Shown piece by piece: positions 16,603 to 26,200 of a DNA stretch of 64,000 nt. Source of the DNA: Sphaerisporangium perillae (GTDB taxonomy: Bacteria; Actinomycetota; Actinomycetes; Streptosporangiales; Streptosporangiaceae); assembly GCF_023276435.1 (NCBI RefSeq), contig NZ_JALLPO010000002.1, positions 124,001 through 188,000 of the forward strand. Reading direction: 5' to 3'. Made by a program: the position numbers and the translations under genes. Position 1 is the first letter of the stretch. Each line of letters begins with the position of its first letter. The notes beneath the pieces are model-generated. The model did no database searches. It worked only from the letters and a program-made list of their open reading frames with translations, and was not told the origin of the DNA.

Positions 16603-17592
16603 GTGGACGTCCCCGCCGTACCCGGCGACGGCCTCGGCGCCGTCACACCCGCGGGCGACCCCTACGTCGTCTATCTCGGCGCCCTGACCAGCGCCGAGTC
16701 CCGCCGCACCATGCGCGGCTGCCTCGACAGGGTCGCCCGCGTCATCTCCGGCGACCCGGCCGCCACCGGCGCCGGGCAGCCGTGGCACCTGCTGCGCTAC
16801 GAGCACACGGTGCGCATCCGCGCGATCCTGACCGAGCGGGGATGGTCGCCCGCCCACGTCAACAAGCACCTGGTCGCGCTGCGCCGGGTGATGCGCGAGG
16901 CCTGGCGCCTCGGCCTGATGAGCGCCGAGGACTACCACCGCGCCGCCGACCTGCCCACCCTGCCGCACACCCGGCTGCCCGCCGGCCAGCACGTCCCGCC
17001 GGAGGTGGCCGGCGCGGCGCTCGCCGCGTGCGACCAGGACGACTCCCCCGCCGGGGTGCGCGACGGCGCGCTGCTGGCCGTGCTGTACTCCACCGGCTGC
17101 CGCCGCGCCGAGGTCGGTGGGCTCGCCCTCGCCGACTACGACGTCGCCGCGCGATCCCTGCGCGTGCGCGGAAAGCGCGACAAGGAACGCCTGGTCTACC
17201 TCACGGCCGAGGCGGTGGCCCGCACCGAGGCATGGCTGGCCGTGCGAGGGCGGGCGCCGGGCGCGCTGTTCTGCCCGATCAACAAGGCCGGGCGGCTGCG
17301 CGCCCCCGGCGGGCGGCCGGCCGCTATGACCGGGCAGGCCATCGCCGACATCCTCGCCAGGCGCCTGGCCGCCGCCGGGGCCTCCAGACGCACGCCCCAC
17401 GACTTCCGGCGCACCTTCATCGGCGAGCTGCTGGACGCCGGGGTCGACCTGGCCACCACCCAGGCGCTGGTGGGGCACGCCTCGCCGGTCACCACCGCCC
17501 GCTACGACCGCCGTCCCGAGAGCCGCCGCCGCGAGGCCGTGGACCGCCTGCGCATGCCCGACGCGCGTCCCCTGCGCCCAGGCGCCCCCTGA
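16603..17592 (+). CDS. Tyrosine recombinase/integrase
   Basis: A 329-residue tyrosine recombinase. The N-terminal SAM-like core-binding domain (about 20-125) is followed by the catalytic domain with all expected residues: Arg167 in STGCRRAEV, Lys near 191-194 in GKRDKERLVY, His266 and Arg269 in HDFRRTF, His292 in VGHAS and nucleophile Tyr301 in ARYDRR. It is of XerC/D size, shorter than most phage integrases with AMPBD domains. No excisionase, attachment repeat or tRNA is visible next to it. It may be a chromosomal recombinase or a remnant of the event that brought the polyketide locus. The start is GTG 16603. Confidence 0.88.
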   Translation: MDVPAVPGDGLGAVTPAGDPYVVYLGALTSAESRRTMRGCLDRVARVISGDPAATGAGQPWHLLRYEHTVRIRAILTERGWSPAHVNKHLVALRRVMREAWRLGLMSAEDYHRAADLPTLPHTRLPAGQHVPPEVAGAALAACDQDDSPAGVRDGALLAVLYSTGCRRAEVGGLALADYDVAARSLRVRGKRDKERLVYLTAEAVARTEAWLAVRGRAPGALFCPINKAGRLRAPGGRPAAMTGQAIADILARRLAAAGASRRTPHDFRRTFIGELLDAGVDLATTQALVGHASPVTTARYDRRPESRRREAVDRLRMPDARPLRPGAP

Positions 17593-17655
17593 CCCCGAGC
17601 ACGCCGCCGCCCGGGCCCGGTGACCGCCGGGGCGTCCGGCCGCGCCGCGTTCGGC

Positions 17656-18207
17656 TCAGGCGCGGCGCCCGCGCCAGGTGGCGGCGTCCAGGCGGTAGAG
17701 CACGTGGCGGCGCAGCGGGCTGCCCTCCTCCAGCGCGGGGTGGTCGAAGTCGTCGCCGGGGTCGCGGGTCATGCCCAGGCGCCGCATGACCGCCTGCGAG
17801 CGCAGGTTGGTGGTCGTCGTCATGGAGACGACCTGCGCCAGGCCCGCGGCGCCGAAGGCGTGGTCCAGGCTCGCGGTCGCCGCCTCGGTGGCGTAGCCGT
17901 ACCCCCATGCCTTGCGGCGCAGCCGCCAGCCGACCTCCACCGCGGGGGTGAAGTGCGCCTCGAACCGCTGCACCGCCAGGCCGGTGAACCCGGCGAACTC
18001 CCCGGTCTCGCGCACCTCCACCGCCCACAACCCGTACCCGTGCTCCTCGAAGCCGCCCTCGATGCGCTGGACCATCGCGTCGCTCTGGTCCCGGGTCAGG
18101 GTGGAGGGGAGGTGCTCCATCACCTCGGGGTCGGCGTTCAGCTCGGCGAAGGGCGCGAGATCCTCCTCGCGCCACCGGCGCAGGAGGAGCCGCTCGGTCT
18201 GAAGCAT
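17656..18207 (-). CDS. GNAT family N-acetyltransferase
   Basis: A 183-residue acetyltransferase of the RimJ/RimL-like group: TERLLLRRWREEDLAPFAEL at the start, GFTGLAVQRFEAHFTPAVEV for the central strands and the acetyl-CoA loop WGYGYATEAATASLDHAF, with NLRSQAVMRRLGM near the end. These enzymes acetylate N-terminal or small-molecule amines; the target is not predictable. ATG 18207 was preferred over a TTG at 18225 because the family begins at the LQTERLLLR segment. It converges with the recombinase, leaving 63 bp. Confidence 0.85.
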   Translation of the reverse strand: MLQTERLLLRRWREEDLAPFAELNADPEVMEHLPSTLTRDQSDAMVQRIEGGFEEHGYGLWAVEVRETGEFAGFTGLAVQRFEAHFTPAVEVGWRLRRKAWGYGYATEAATASLDHAFGAAGLAQVVSMTTTTNLRSQAVMRRLGMTRDPGDDFDHPALEEGSPLRRHVLYRLDAATWRGRRA

Positions 18208-18313
18208 GAGGACATCATGGCGCAAGGCGGCCGCGTGCGCGCGCGGGGCGGGCGGCGGGACACCGGGCGCGCCGGGAGAGGCGGATGTGGAATAACGACC
18301 CCCTGAAGTGGGT

Positions 18314-18475
18314 TACAGTCGACAGTGCCGATGTGGTTTGTGTCCCCCGGGCCGCAATTACCGCCTTCACGGAATACCGTTCGGCTGGAGCCGTGTTGTG
18401 CATCTCGCCGAGGAGGCGACCGCCACATCGGCCTAAACGAAGCGCCCCGCAAGCTCGCCTTGCGGGGCGCTTCGT
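18314..18475 (+). ncRNA. Candidate structured small RNA with closing stem and terminator
   Basis: A TACAGT -10-like box (18314-18319) precedes GCCGATGTGG (18327-18336), which pairs perfectly with CCACATCGGC (18423-18432), closing a domain of about 106 nt. Inside are short hairpins, including TCGCC-GAGGA-GGCGA (18405-18419), which shows a GAGGA loop. Five bases later a 17 bp stem ends the unit at 18475. No protein fits, and the unit does not match tmRNA, RNase P, SRP RNA or 6C RNA as I know them. Transcription direction is inferred; the stems read on both strands, and no good -35 is seen. Confidence 0.45.
18437..18475 (+). terminator. 17 bp perfect hairpin
   Basis: ACGAAGCGCCCCGCAAG (18437-18453) pairs with 18459-18475 around a five-base loop. 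It is the strongest hairpin in this part of the window. No U-run follows on the plus strand, while the minus-strand reading is followed by TTTAGG, so it could work in either direction. Confidence 0.6.
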
Positions 18476-18571
18476 TGTGCGACGATGTAACACTTTGTGG
18501 GCTGCCGTAACACAAGGTTGCCTCTCCGGGTCGTATGGTTGGCATTGGCCGTCCGCACACCGGGAGAGTCC

Positions 18572-19234
18572 GTGCTGTATCGCATCACCAAGATGATCAG
18601 TAGTCCCTTCCTTCGGCTGCTGTGGCGCCCCCAGGTGACGGGGGCGGCGAACGTTCCCGCCTCGGGGGCGGCGATCCTCGCCTCCAACCACCTGTCCATC
18701 CTGGACTCGGTGTTCCTTCCGCTCATGTTGCCGAGGAAGGTCACCTTCGTCGCCAAGGCCGAGTACTTCACCGGCAACCGCCTGATGGCCATGTACATGC
18801 GGAGCACCGGCCAGGTGTCGATCGACAGGCAGAGCGCCGCCGCGGCGCAGGCGATGCTCGACACGGCCGTCCAGGTGCTCAAGAGCGGGGGGCTGTTCGG
18901 CATCTACCCCGAGGGCACCCGCTCCCCCGACGGCAGGCTCTACCGCGGCAAGATCGGTGTCGCCTGGCTGGCGCTGACCGCCGGCGTGCCGGTCATCCCG
19001 GTCGCCATGGTCAACACCGAGCGCGTGCTCCCGCCCGGGGCGTCGGTGCCGCGGATCGCCCGGATCGGCGTGCGCATCGGCGAGCCGATGACGTTCACCG
19101 GCGACCCCGGCAGGGCCAGGGACCGGCGGGCGGTCACCGACGAGGTGATGAAGGCCATCCAGCGGCTGTCGGGCCAGGAGTACGTGCCCACCTACGCCTC
19201 CAGCCAGAAGGAGCGGGCCGAGGAGGCCGCCTGA
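18572..19234 (+). CDS. 1-acyl-sn-glycerol-3-phosphate acyltransferase (PlsC family)
   Basis: A 220-residue membrane-associated acyltransferase. The catalytic HX4D motif is in ASNHLSILDSVF, the acyl-acceptor phosphate site in GIYPEGTRSPDGRLYRGKIG and the later motif in VPVIPVAMV. It would add the second acyl chain to lysophosphatidate in phospholipid synthesis, although paralogues with other acceptors are common in actinomycetes. GTG 18572 follows a GGGAGAG site. It stands alone downstream of the candidate RNA. Confidence 0.88.
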   Translation: MLYRITKMISSPFLRLLWRPQVTGAANVPASGAAILASNHLSILDSVFLPLMLPRKVTFVAKAEYFTGNRLMAMYMRSTGQVSIDRQSAAAAQAMLDTAVQVLKSGGLFGIYPEGTRSPDGRLYRGKIGVAWLALTAGVPVIPVAMVNTERVLPPGASVPRIARIGVRIGEPMTFTGDPGRARDRRAVTDEVMKAIQRLSGQEYVPTYASSQKERAEEAA

Positions 19235-19319
19235 GCCGATCGGGTCCCGGCAAAGGCGCGAGCACCGGCGATCTGCCGCGCTAGGCTCGTCTCCACGTCG
19301 AGACACCCGGGGGGAACGC

Positions 19320-20951
19320 GTGCCGCGCGGCCGTATCATCGTGATCGCTTCCACGGCCACCGTGCTGGCGGTGGGGGCCGCCGCAGGCGGCGCCTACTAC
19401 GTGCTGCACACCAGGGGCAGCGCCACGGAGACCGCGAGCCACTTCACCGCGGCGTGGGCGCGGGGTGACCTGGCCGCCATGAAGGCCGACCTCGCCTCGC
19501 CGGCGCCCGGGTTCGACACCGCCTACGCCGAGCCGGCCGCCCGGCTCGGCGCCCAGAAGACCGCGGTCAGGCTCGGCGAGGTCACTCCGGCCGGCGACGA
19601 CCGGGCCAAGGCCGCCTACACCGCCACGCTGTCACTGAGGGACATCGGCGAGTGGACCTACACCGGCTCCATCGACCTGGTGGTGAAGGATCACCACTGG
19701 AAGGTCGCCTGGACGCCCGCGGCCGTCCATCCGGCCATGACCGGCTCCACCCACCTGGCCCTGAAGACCTCCTGGCCCCAACGGGCGGCACTCGAGGACG
19801 CGCGCGGCGGCCGCATCGACACCGGCGACGCCGGCGGCTCGGTGCAGCAGCTCGTCGGCTACCTGGACAAGGCCACCGCCAAGGACGTCGCCAAGCTCGG
19901 CTCGCCCTACAAGCCGGGTGACGCGATCGGCAGGGGCGGCCTGCAGGAGACCTTCCAAGAGCGGCTCGCCGGCGTGCCCACCACCGAGATCACGGTGGTC
20001 GACGGCTCGAAGAAGGCCCTCAAGACGCTGAAGACCATCGAGGGCTCCCCCGGCGAGGCCGTGCGCACCAGCCTGGACCCGGGCGTGCAGAAGGCCGCGG
20101 TCGAGGCCGTGCGCGACCTCCCGAAGCCCGCCTCGCTGGTCGCGGTGCGCCCCTCCACCGGCGAGATCCTCGCGGTCGTCAACAACCGCGGCGGCTTCAA
20201 CCGCGCCCTGGACGGGCGCTACCCGCCGGGGTCGACCTTCAAGACCGTCACCGCCGCCGGCCTGCTCGCCGAAGGGCTGACCCCCGGCCAGAAGGTCAGC
20301 TGCCCGGAGAAGGCGAACGTCGGGGGCCTGCCGATCCGCAACTCCGACCACGAGTCGTTCGGCTCGCTGACGTTCCTGGACTCCTACGCCCACTCCTGCA
20401 ACACGACGTTCGCCCCGCTGGCCGCGCAGCATCTCGGCGGCGGCAAGCTGTACGAGATCGCCTCCATGATGGGCTTCAACCAGCCGCTCACCATCGGCGT
20501 CCCCGCCGCCAAGGGCAGCATGCCGAAGCCGACCAGCGAGGCCGACCTGGCCGCGGAGTCCTTCGGGCAGGGTCGCATCACCGCGAGCCCCCTGGTGATG
20601 GCGACGGTGGCCGCGTCCGTGGCCGACGGCACCTGGCGCCCGCCGACGCTCGTGCCCTCGCTCACGCAGAAGGCACAGCCCCGGCAGCTCCCGGCCGCGG
20701 TGACCGAGCAGCTTCGCACGATGATGGCGGCGGTGGTCACCAAGGGAACGGCCAAGGGCGCCGGCCTGCCCAAGGGCACGGCGGGCAAGACGGGCACCGC
20801 GGAGTTCGGCACCGGTCCGAAGCTCGACTCCCACGCCTGGTTCATCGGGTTCCGCGGCGATGTGGCGTTCGCCGTGGTCGTCGAGGCGGGAGGGATGGGC
20901 GGCAAGGTGGCCGCCCCGGCCGCCGCCGCCTTCCTGCACGGCCTGGGCTAG
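19320..20951 (+). CDS. Class B penicillin-binding protein (transpeptidase)
   Basis: A 543-residue membrane-anchored transpeptidase. A single N-terminal membrane segment (about 5-30) is followed by an NTF2-like/MecA-N domain (about 35-145), a dimerisation part, then the transpeptidase with Ser305-x-x-Lys308 in PPGSTFKTV, SCN at 359-361 and KTG at 490-492 in AGKTGTAEFG. It is shorter than PbpB/FtsI and resembles the stand-alone PBPs with NTF2 domains that act in septal or spore-wall peptidoglycan cross-linking. The exact stage of use is inference. The start is GTG 19320. Confidence 0.92.
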   Translation: MPRGRIIVIASTATVLAVGAAAGGAYYVLHTRGSATETASHFTAAWARGDLAAMKADLASPAPGFDTAYAEPAARLGAQKTAVRLGEVTPAGDDRAKAAYTATLSLRDIGEWTYTGSIDLVVKDHHWKVAWTPAAVHPAMTGSTHLALKTSWPQRAALEDARGGRIDTGDAGGSVQQLVGYLDKATAKDVAKLGSPYKPGDAIGRGGLQETFQERLAGVPTTEITVVDGSKKALKTLKTIEGSPGEAVRTSLDPGVQKAAVEAVRDLPKPASLVAVRPSTGEILAVVNNRGGFNRALDGRYPPGSTFKTVTAAGLLAEGLTPGQKVSCPEKANVGGLPIRNSDHESFGSLTFLDSYAHSCNTTFAPLAAQHLGGGKLYEIASMMGFNQPLTIGVPAAKGSMPKPTSEADLAAESFGQGRITASPLVMATVAASVADGTWRPPTLVPSLTQKAQPRQLPAAVTEQLRTMMAAVVTKGTAKGAGLPKGTAGKTGTAEFGTGPKLDSHAWFIGFRGDVAFAVVVEAGGMGGKVAAPAAAAFLHGLG

Positions 20952-21259
20952 CGGGCCGGGCGGCCGGCGAGTCCAGCCGGGCGCCCCATCCCGGTCGCGG
21001 CGCGTCAGAGCCAAGCCCCACAGTCTCCAGGTCGATCGGTGGTGGTCACACGTCCGTGATCATTATCGTAGAAGGCGTTCCCGGAACTGGGCATCACGTC
21101 GCGCGCCGAGTTGCCGGGCATCGATCTCGGTCGTCGCCTCCCCGGAGGACCATCCGATCGCGCGCTCGCGCCGAATGACCGGTGAAGCCGGGCAGGACAG
21201 GGGACCTCCGGGCGCGTCGGCCATGACGGTCGATCGGACGGTTCCGGCGCTCAGCCGGC
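20952..21259. other. Intergenic region without recognised gene
   Basis: About 308 bp between the penicillin-binding protein and the DUF3040 gene. Short frames here have no family features. The only AT-rich stretch is around 21055-21075 (GTGATCATTATCGTAGAAGG). I see no repeat, RNA or clear promoter. Confidence 0.4.
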
Positions 21260-21538
21260 TCACATCGGCAGCGCGGCCGCGTCGTTGTGGAAGACCATGA
21301 TCAGCAGGGTGGCGATCAAGGTGGCGATCAGCATCCAGCTCACCATGATGATGATCGTCGATCTGCTGGGACGGCGCCGGCTCCGGCCCGCCCGGGCGGC
21401 GCGCTTCTGCCGCTCGGTCTCCTTGCGCTCGACGCGCTCGTTGAACGACTCCAGCCGGGCGGCGAGTCGCGGATCCTCATCGGTGAGGTAACTCTCGATC
21501 TGGGCAAGCATTCGCTCCTCGTCCTGCGACCAGGCCAT
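21260..21538 (-). CDS. DUF3040 small membrane protein
   Basis: A 92-residue protein with the DUF3040 pattern: SQDEERMLAQIESYLTDEDPRL shortened here as SQDEERMLAQIESYL and DPRLAARLESF, a basic stretch, and one C-terminal membrane helix (IIIMVSWMLIATLIATLLIM). The family is widespread in actinobacteria, with unknown function. It is divergent from the radical SAM gene. Confidence 0.8.
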   Translation of the reverse strand: MAWSQDEERMLAQIESYLTDEDPRLAARLESFNERVERKETERQKRAARAGRSRRRPSRSTIIIMVSWMLIATLIATLLIMVFHNDAAALPM

Positions 21539-21650
21539 GCCGCACCTCCCGGCAACGCAAGCGGTGTGCCGACGTTCTGCCCAACCACGAAGATCTTTAG
21601 CCGTTTCCAGGCCTGCTTTTTGCCGCCACTTTCCGCGGTTGCGATCTGTG

Positions 21651-21666
21651 TCGAACCTCTGTTCTA
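21651..21666 (+). promoter_or_regulatory. LexA-type SOS box
   Basis: TCGAACCTCTGTTCTA matches the actinobacterial SOS box core GAAC-N4-GTTC, and the TAATCA directly after it could serve as the -10 of the radical SAM gene. It lies 9 bp before ATG 21675. The mycobacterial homologue Rv2578c is, to my knowledge, a DNA-damage-inducible gene with such a box, which supports the call. Confidence 0.7.
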
Positions 21667-21674
21667 ATCAAGCC

Positions 21675-22709
21675 ATGCGCTGGGACAACCTGCGCCTGAC
21701 CGACGCCGGCCAGGGCACTCCTGACGTGCCGCTGTTCGCCCGCGGCGCGGTCACACGGACCTTCGACACCCCCGAGTTCCGCGGCATGACCTTCTACGAG
21801 ATCCATGCCCGCTCGATCGTCAACCGCGTGCCGGGCGCCTCGCACGTCCCGTTCGAGTGGACGATCAACCCCTACCGCGGGTGCTCCCACGCCTGCGTCT
21901 ACTGCTTCGCGCGCAAGACCCACAACTACCTCGACCTCGACTCCGGCCGCGACTTCGACTCCAAGATCGTGGTGAAGGTGAACGCCCCCGAGCTGCTGCG
22001 CAAGGAGCTGGCCTCGCCGCGCTGGGGCGGCCATCCCATCGCCATGGGCACCAACGTCGACTGCTACCAGCGGGCCGAGGGGCGCTACGGCCTGATGCGG
22101 GGCATCCTGGCCGCGCTGAGGGACGCCGGGAACCCGTTCTCCATCCTCACCAAGGGCTCGCTCATCCTGCGCGACCTCGACCTGCTGTGCGAGGCGGCCG
22201 AGCGCGCCGAGGTCTCCACCTCGCTGTCGATCGGCTTCACCGACGAGCAGATGTGGCGGTCGGTCGAGCCCGGCACGCCGCGCCCCGGCGTGCGGCTGGA
22301 GGTCTGCGCCACCCTCACCGGGCACGGGCTGCCGTGCGGGGTGCTGATGGCGCCGATCCTGCCCTATCTCACCGACTCGCCGCGGGCGCTGGAGCAGACG
22401 GTCCGGCTGATCGCCGAGGCCGGCGCCACCCACATCGTGCCGATCGTGCTGCACCTGAGACCGGGGGCCCGCGAGTGGTTCCTCGACTGGCTGGGCCGCG
22501 AGCATCCCCGGCTGGTCCCCCGTTACCTCGAGCTGTACGGCCGCGGCGCGTACGCGCCCAAGGCCTACCAGGCGCGCGTCGCGCGGCAGGTCAAGGAGCT
22601 GGCCGAGCGCCACGGCGTCGGCCGGTCCTCCCGGGCGGGCGCGCGCCACCCGCGCCCCTCGGCGCCGGCGCCGGGGCCGTCCGGGCCGGAGCAGCTCACG
22701 CTGCTGTGA
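21675..22709 (+). CDS. Rv2578c family radical SAM protein
   Basis: A 344-residue radical SAM enzyme. The cluster-binding cysteines are Cys70, Cys74 and Cys77 in RGCSHACVYCFARKTH (CxxxCxxC), followed by GTNVDCYQRAEGRYGLMRGI and SILTKGSLILRDLDLL, as in the SplB/Rv2578c group. Homologues include spore photoproduct lyase-like proteins, so a DNA repair or nucleic-acid role has been suggested but not proven. The LexA-type box immediately upstream fits a damage-inducible gene, possibly with a leaderless message. A Pro/Ala-rich tail (about 315-340) is low complexity. Confidence 0.88.
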   Translation: MRWDNLRLTDAGQGTPDVPLFARGAVTRTFDTPEFRGMTFYEIHARSIVNRVPGASHVPFEWTINPYRGCSHACVYCFARKTHNYLDLDSGRDFDSKIVVKVNAPELLRKELASPRWGGHPIAMGTNVDCYQRAEGRYGLMRGILAALRDAGNPFSILTKGSLILRDLDLLCEAAERAEVSTSLSIGFTDEQMWRSVEPGTPRPGVRLEVCATLTGHGLPCGVLMAPILPYLTDSPRALEQTVRLIAEAGATHIVPIVLHLRPGAREWFLDWLGREHPRLVPRYLELYGRGAYAPKAYQARVARQVKELAERHGVGRSSRAGARHPRPSAPAPGPSGPEQLTLL

Positions 22710-22818
22710 GGCCGAAAGGCCTATATGGGTGATTGACTCCGCTGTTGGGTATTTAACGCGCGTGATGCGTCGAATATGGCGCATTGTCGTGCAAGGAGAC
22801 CCATGAACAGGGGGAATC

Positions 22819-22956
22819 ATGGCCGGAGCGAAGAAGAAGTCCAGCAAGGCCACCGGAAAGGCCAAGAAGGCGGCCATCAAGGCCACGCGCGAGATCAAAC
22901 AGAATAAACGCGAGGAAGAGGACACACGGGCCACCGCACCCGAAGAAGCCCGGTGA
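22819..22956 (+). CDS. Small lysine-rich basic protein
   Basis: A 45-residue frame, MAGAKKKSSKATGKAKKAAI onward, ending REEEDTRATAPEEAR. The N-terminal 30 residues are Lys/Ala-rich like histone tails; the C-terminal 15 are acidic. A GGGGGA site six bases before ATG 22819 and a composition unlike random GC-rich translation (many AAG codons, AAA and AAT used) support coding. It lies about 110 bp after the radical SAM gene. No family is recognised; a nucleic-acid-binding or charge-neutralising role is speculation. Confidence 0.6.
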   Translation: MAGAKKKSSKATGKAKKAAIKATREIKQNKREEEDTRATAPEEAR

Positions 22957-23217
22957 TCGTGACGGTGGCGATCCACCGCGCCGCACCGGCGGGCACCGCC
23001 CGCAGGTAGGGCGTCCGGGTGACCCGCGTGATCAGGCACCCGCCTCGCATCGCCGAGCCGGCGGGTGACCGCGTCCAACGCCCCGGGCGATCCGCGTGGC
23101 ACGTCCGCGGCGCCCGGCGCGCGGCCCTCCGCGGCGCGAGACGGGATCTTTCACGGTCTCGACGCGGCGGCCCGGGTGCCTGATCATGGAGACCCCGGCC
23201 CCCGAACGCGAGGATCG

Positions 23218-26200
23218 ATGTCCGCTTACCTCCGCTTCCCCACGATCTTCGGCGAGGTGGTCGTCTTCGCCGCCGAAGACGACCTTTGGATGGTGTCCGC
23301 CGACGGCGGCAGGGCCTTCCGCCTGACCGCCGGAGTCGCCGAGGCCGGGTATCCCCGCTTCTCCCCCGACGGCACCCAGATCGCCTTCGTCGGGCGGGAG
23401 GAAGGCCCCGAAGAGGTGTACGTCATGCCCGCCGACGGCGGAGCCGCCCGGCGGATGACCTACGACGGAGCCCTGTGCACGGTCACCGCATGGGACCCGG
23501 ACGGCGCGGTGATCTTCGCCAGCGACGAGGGCCAGCCGTTCGACCGGCGCAAGTGGCTGCACCGCGTCGACGCCGACGGCATCACCCGGCGCCTGCCCTA
23601 CGGGCCGGCCAACTCCATCTCCTACGGGCCCGCCGGGGCCATCGTCCTCGGCCGCAACACCGCCGACCCGGCACGCTGGAAGCGCTACCGCGGCGGCACC
23701 GTCGGCGACCTATGGGTCGACCGCGAGGGCAAGGGGCTGTTCACCCGGCTGATCTCCCTGGCGGGCAACCTCGCCTCCCCCTGCTGGGCCGGGCCGCGCG
23801 TCTACTTCCTGTCCGACCACGAGGGCATCGGCAACGTCTACTCCTGCACGCCCACCGGCGAGGACCTCCAGCGGCACACCGACCACACCGACTACTACGC
23901 CCGGAACCTCGCGAGCGACGGCAGGCGGCTGGTCTACCACGCGGCGGCCGAGTTGTACGTGCTCGACCCGGCCGAGGGCGAGTCGCGCCGCGTCGAGGTG
24001 CGGCTCGGCAGCTCGCGCACCCAGCGCAATCGGAGGTTCGTCCCGGCCGGCGGTTACCTCGACAGCGCCCGGCTGACCCCGGACGGCAGCGGCCTGGCGA
24101 TCATCACCCGCGGCAAGGCGTATTCGTTCGGCAACTGGGAGGGGCCGGTCCGCCAGCACGGCGAGCCCGACGGCGTGCGCTACCGCCTGCTCACCTGGCT
24201 GCCGGACGGCGAGCGCCTGGTGGCGGCGGCCAGCGACGACGGCGACCGCGAGGTGCTCGTCGTGCTGACCGCCGACGGCGGCGCCGCCCCGGTGCGCCTG
24301 TCCGAGCTGGACACCGGGCGCGCCATCGGCCTTGAGGTGTCGCCGGCCGGCGACCGCGTGGCGGTGACCAACCACCGCAACGAGCTCCTGGTCGTCGACC
24401 TCCCCCCGGCCACGGCCGCCGGTGACGGGGCGGGCCCCGGTGCGGCGGCGGGCTCCGGGGAGGCGGCGGGTGCGGGCCGGGGAGGGGACACCACGGCCGG
24501 CGCGGCGACGGCTGCGGGCCAGGGCAGGCTGACCGTCGTCGACAGCAGCCGGTTCGGCAGGATCGAGGACGTCGTCTGGTCCCCCGACGGGCACTGGCTC
24601 GCCTACACCTGCCCCGACACCGCGCAGACCACGGCCATCAAGCTCTGCAGGGTCGCGACCGGAGAGGTCTCCCGCGCGACCCGGCCGGTGCTGCGCGACA
24701 GCCGGCCCGCCTTCGACCCCGAGGGCAGGTACCTCTATTTCATCGGGCAGCGGGTCTTCAACCCCGTCTACGACTCCCTGCAGTTCGACCTGGGCTTCCC
24801 GCTCGGCACCCGCCCGTACGCGATCGCGCTGAGGGCCGACGTCGGCTCGCCGTTCGTGCCCGAGCCCCGGCCCCTGTCAGGAGGCGACGGCCCCTCCGGC
24901 AAGGAGTCCTCCACCGGCGAGGAGGCCGCCGGCACGCAGGACGGGGAGCGGCACGGCGCCGCCGCCGAGGCGGAGAGCACGGCCGCGGACGGAGCCGGCG
25001 GTGAGCCGAGGGGACAGGAGCCGGACGGCGCGGCCGAGCCCGCCCTGGAGATCGACCTGGAAGGCATCGAACAGCGGGTCATCGCCTTCCCGGTGCCCGA
25101 GGGCCGCTACGAGCGCGTGGCCGGCATGAAGGACAAGGTGCTGTTCACCTCCTTCCCCGTCCAGGGCAGCCTCGGCGACGAGTTCGTCCCCGAGCCGGCC
25201 TCGGGCACGCTGCAGGCGTACGAGTTCGCCAAGCAGAAGTGCGAGACCCTCGCCTCGGGCGTCACCGACTTCCGGCTGGGCCAGGACGGGACGACGCTGC
25301 TCTACCGCTCCGGGCAGCGGCTGCGCGTGGTCAAGGCCGGCGAGTCGCCGCCCGACGATGACGCCCCCGGCAGGGCCGCCGGGTGGATCGACCTGGACCG
25401 GGTCAAGGTGTCGGTCTGCCCGGAGGCCGAATGGCGGCAGATGTTCCGCGAGGCCTGGCGGCTGCAGCGGGAGAACTTCTGGGTGCAGGACATGGCCGGC
25501 ATCGACTGGGACGGGGTCTACGAGCGCTACCTGCCGCTGGTCGACCGTGTCGGCACCCGTGGTGAGTTCTCCGACCTGCTGTGGGAGCTCCTCGGCGAGC
25601 TCGGCACCTCCCACGCCTACGAGAGCGGCGGCGAGTACCGGCCCCGGCCGCACTACTGGCAGGGCAAGCTCGGCGTCGACTGGTCCTACGCGGACGGCGT
25701 GCACACGATCGCGCGCATCGTCGCGGGCGATCCCTGGGATCCTGAGGCCACCTCCCCGCTCAACCGACCCGGCCTGGACATCCGGCCCGGCGACGCGGTC
25801 GTGGCGATCAACGGCCAGCCCGTCGGGGCCGCGTCCGGGCCGGCCCGGCTCCTGGTCAACCAGGCCGACCAGGAGGTGGAGCTGACGGTCAGGCGCGGCG
25901 ACGGGCCGCCGAGGACGGTGACCGTCAAGGCCATCTCCGACGAGCAGCCCGGCCGCTACCGCGACTGGGTGGAGGCCAACCGCGCCCGCACCCATGAGCG
26001 CACCGGCGGCAGGGTCGGCTACCTGCACATCCCCGACATGGGCCCCGACGGCTACGCCGAGTTCCACCGCGGCTTCCTCGCCGAGTACGACCGTGAGGGG
26101 CTCGTCGTCGACGTCCGCTTCAACGGCGGCGGCCACGTCTCGGGCCTGCTGCTGCAGAAGCTGGCCCGGCGGCGGCTCGGGTACGACTACCCGCGCTGGG

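Noticed and set aside
18285-18596. Open frame through the candidate RNA
   Set aside because: It crosses both stems and the start of the acyltransferase in another frame, with no ribosome site or conserved motif.
19632-21014. Long minus-strand frame opposite the penicillin-binding protein
   Set aside because: The plus strand has complete transpeptidase motifs; the minus frame is a GC-rich shadow.
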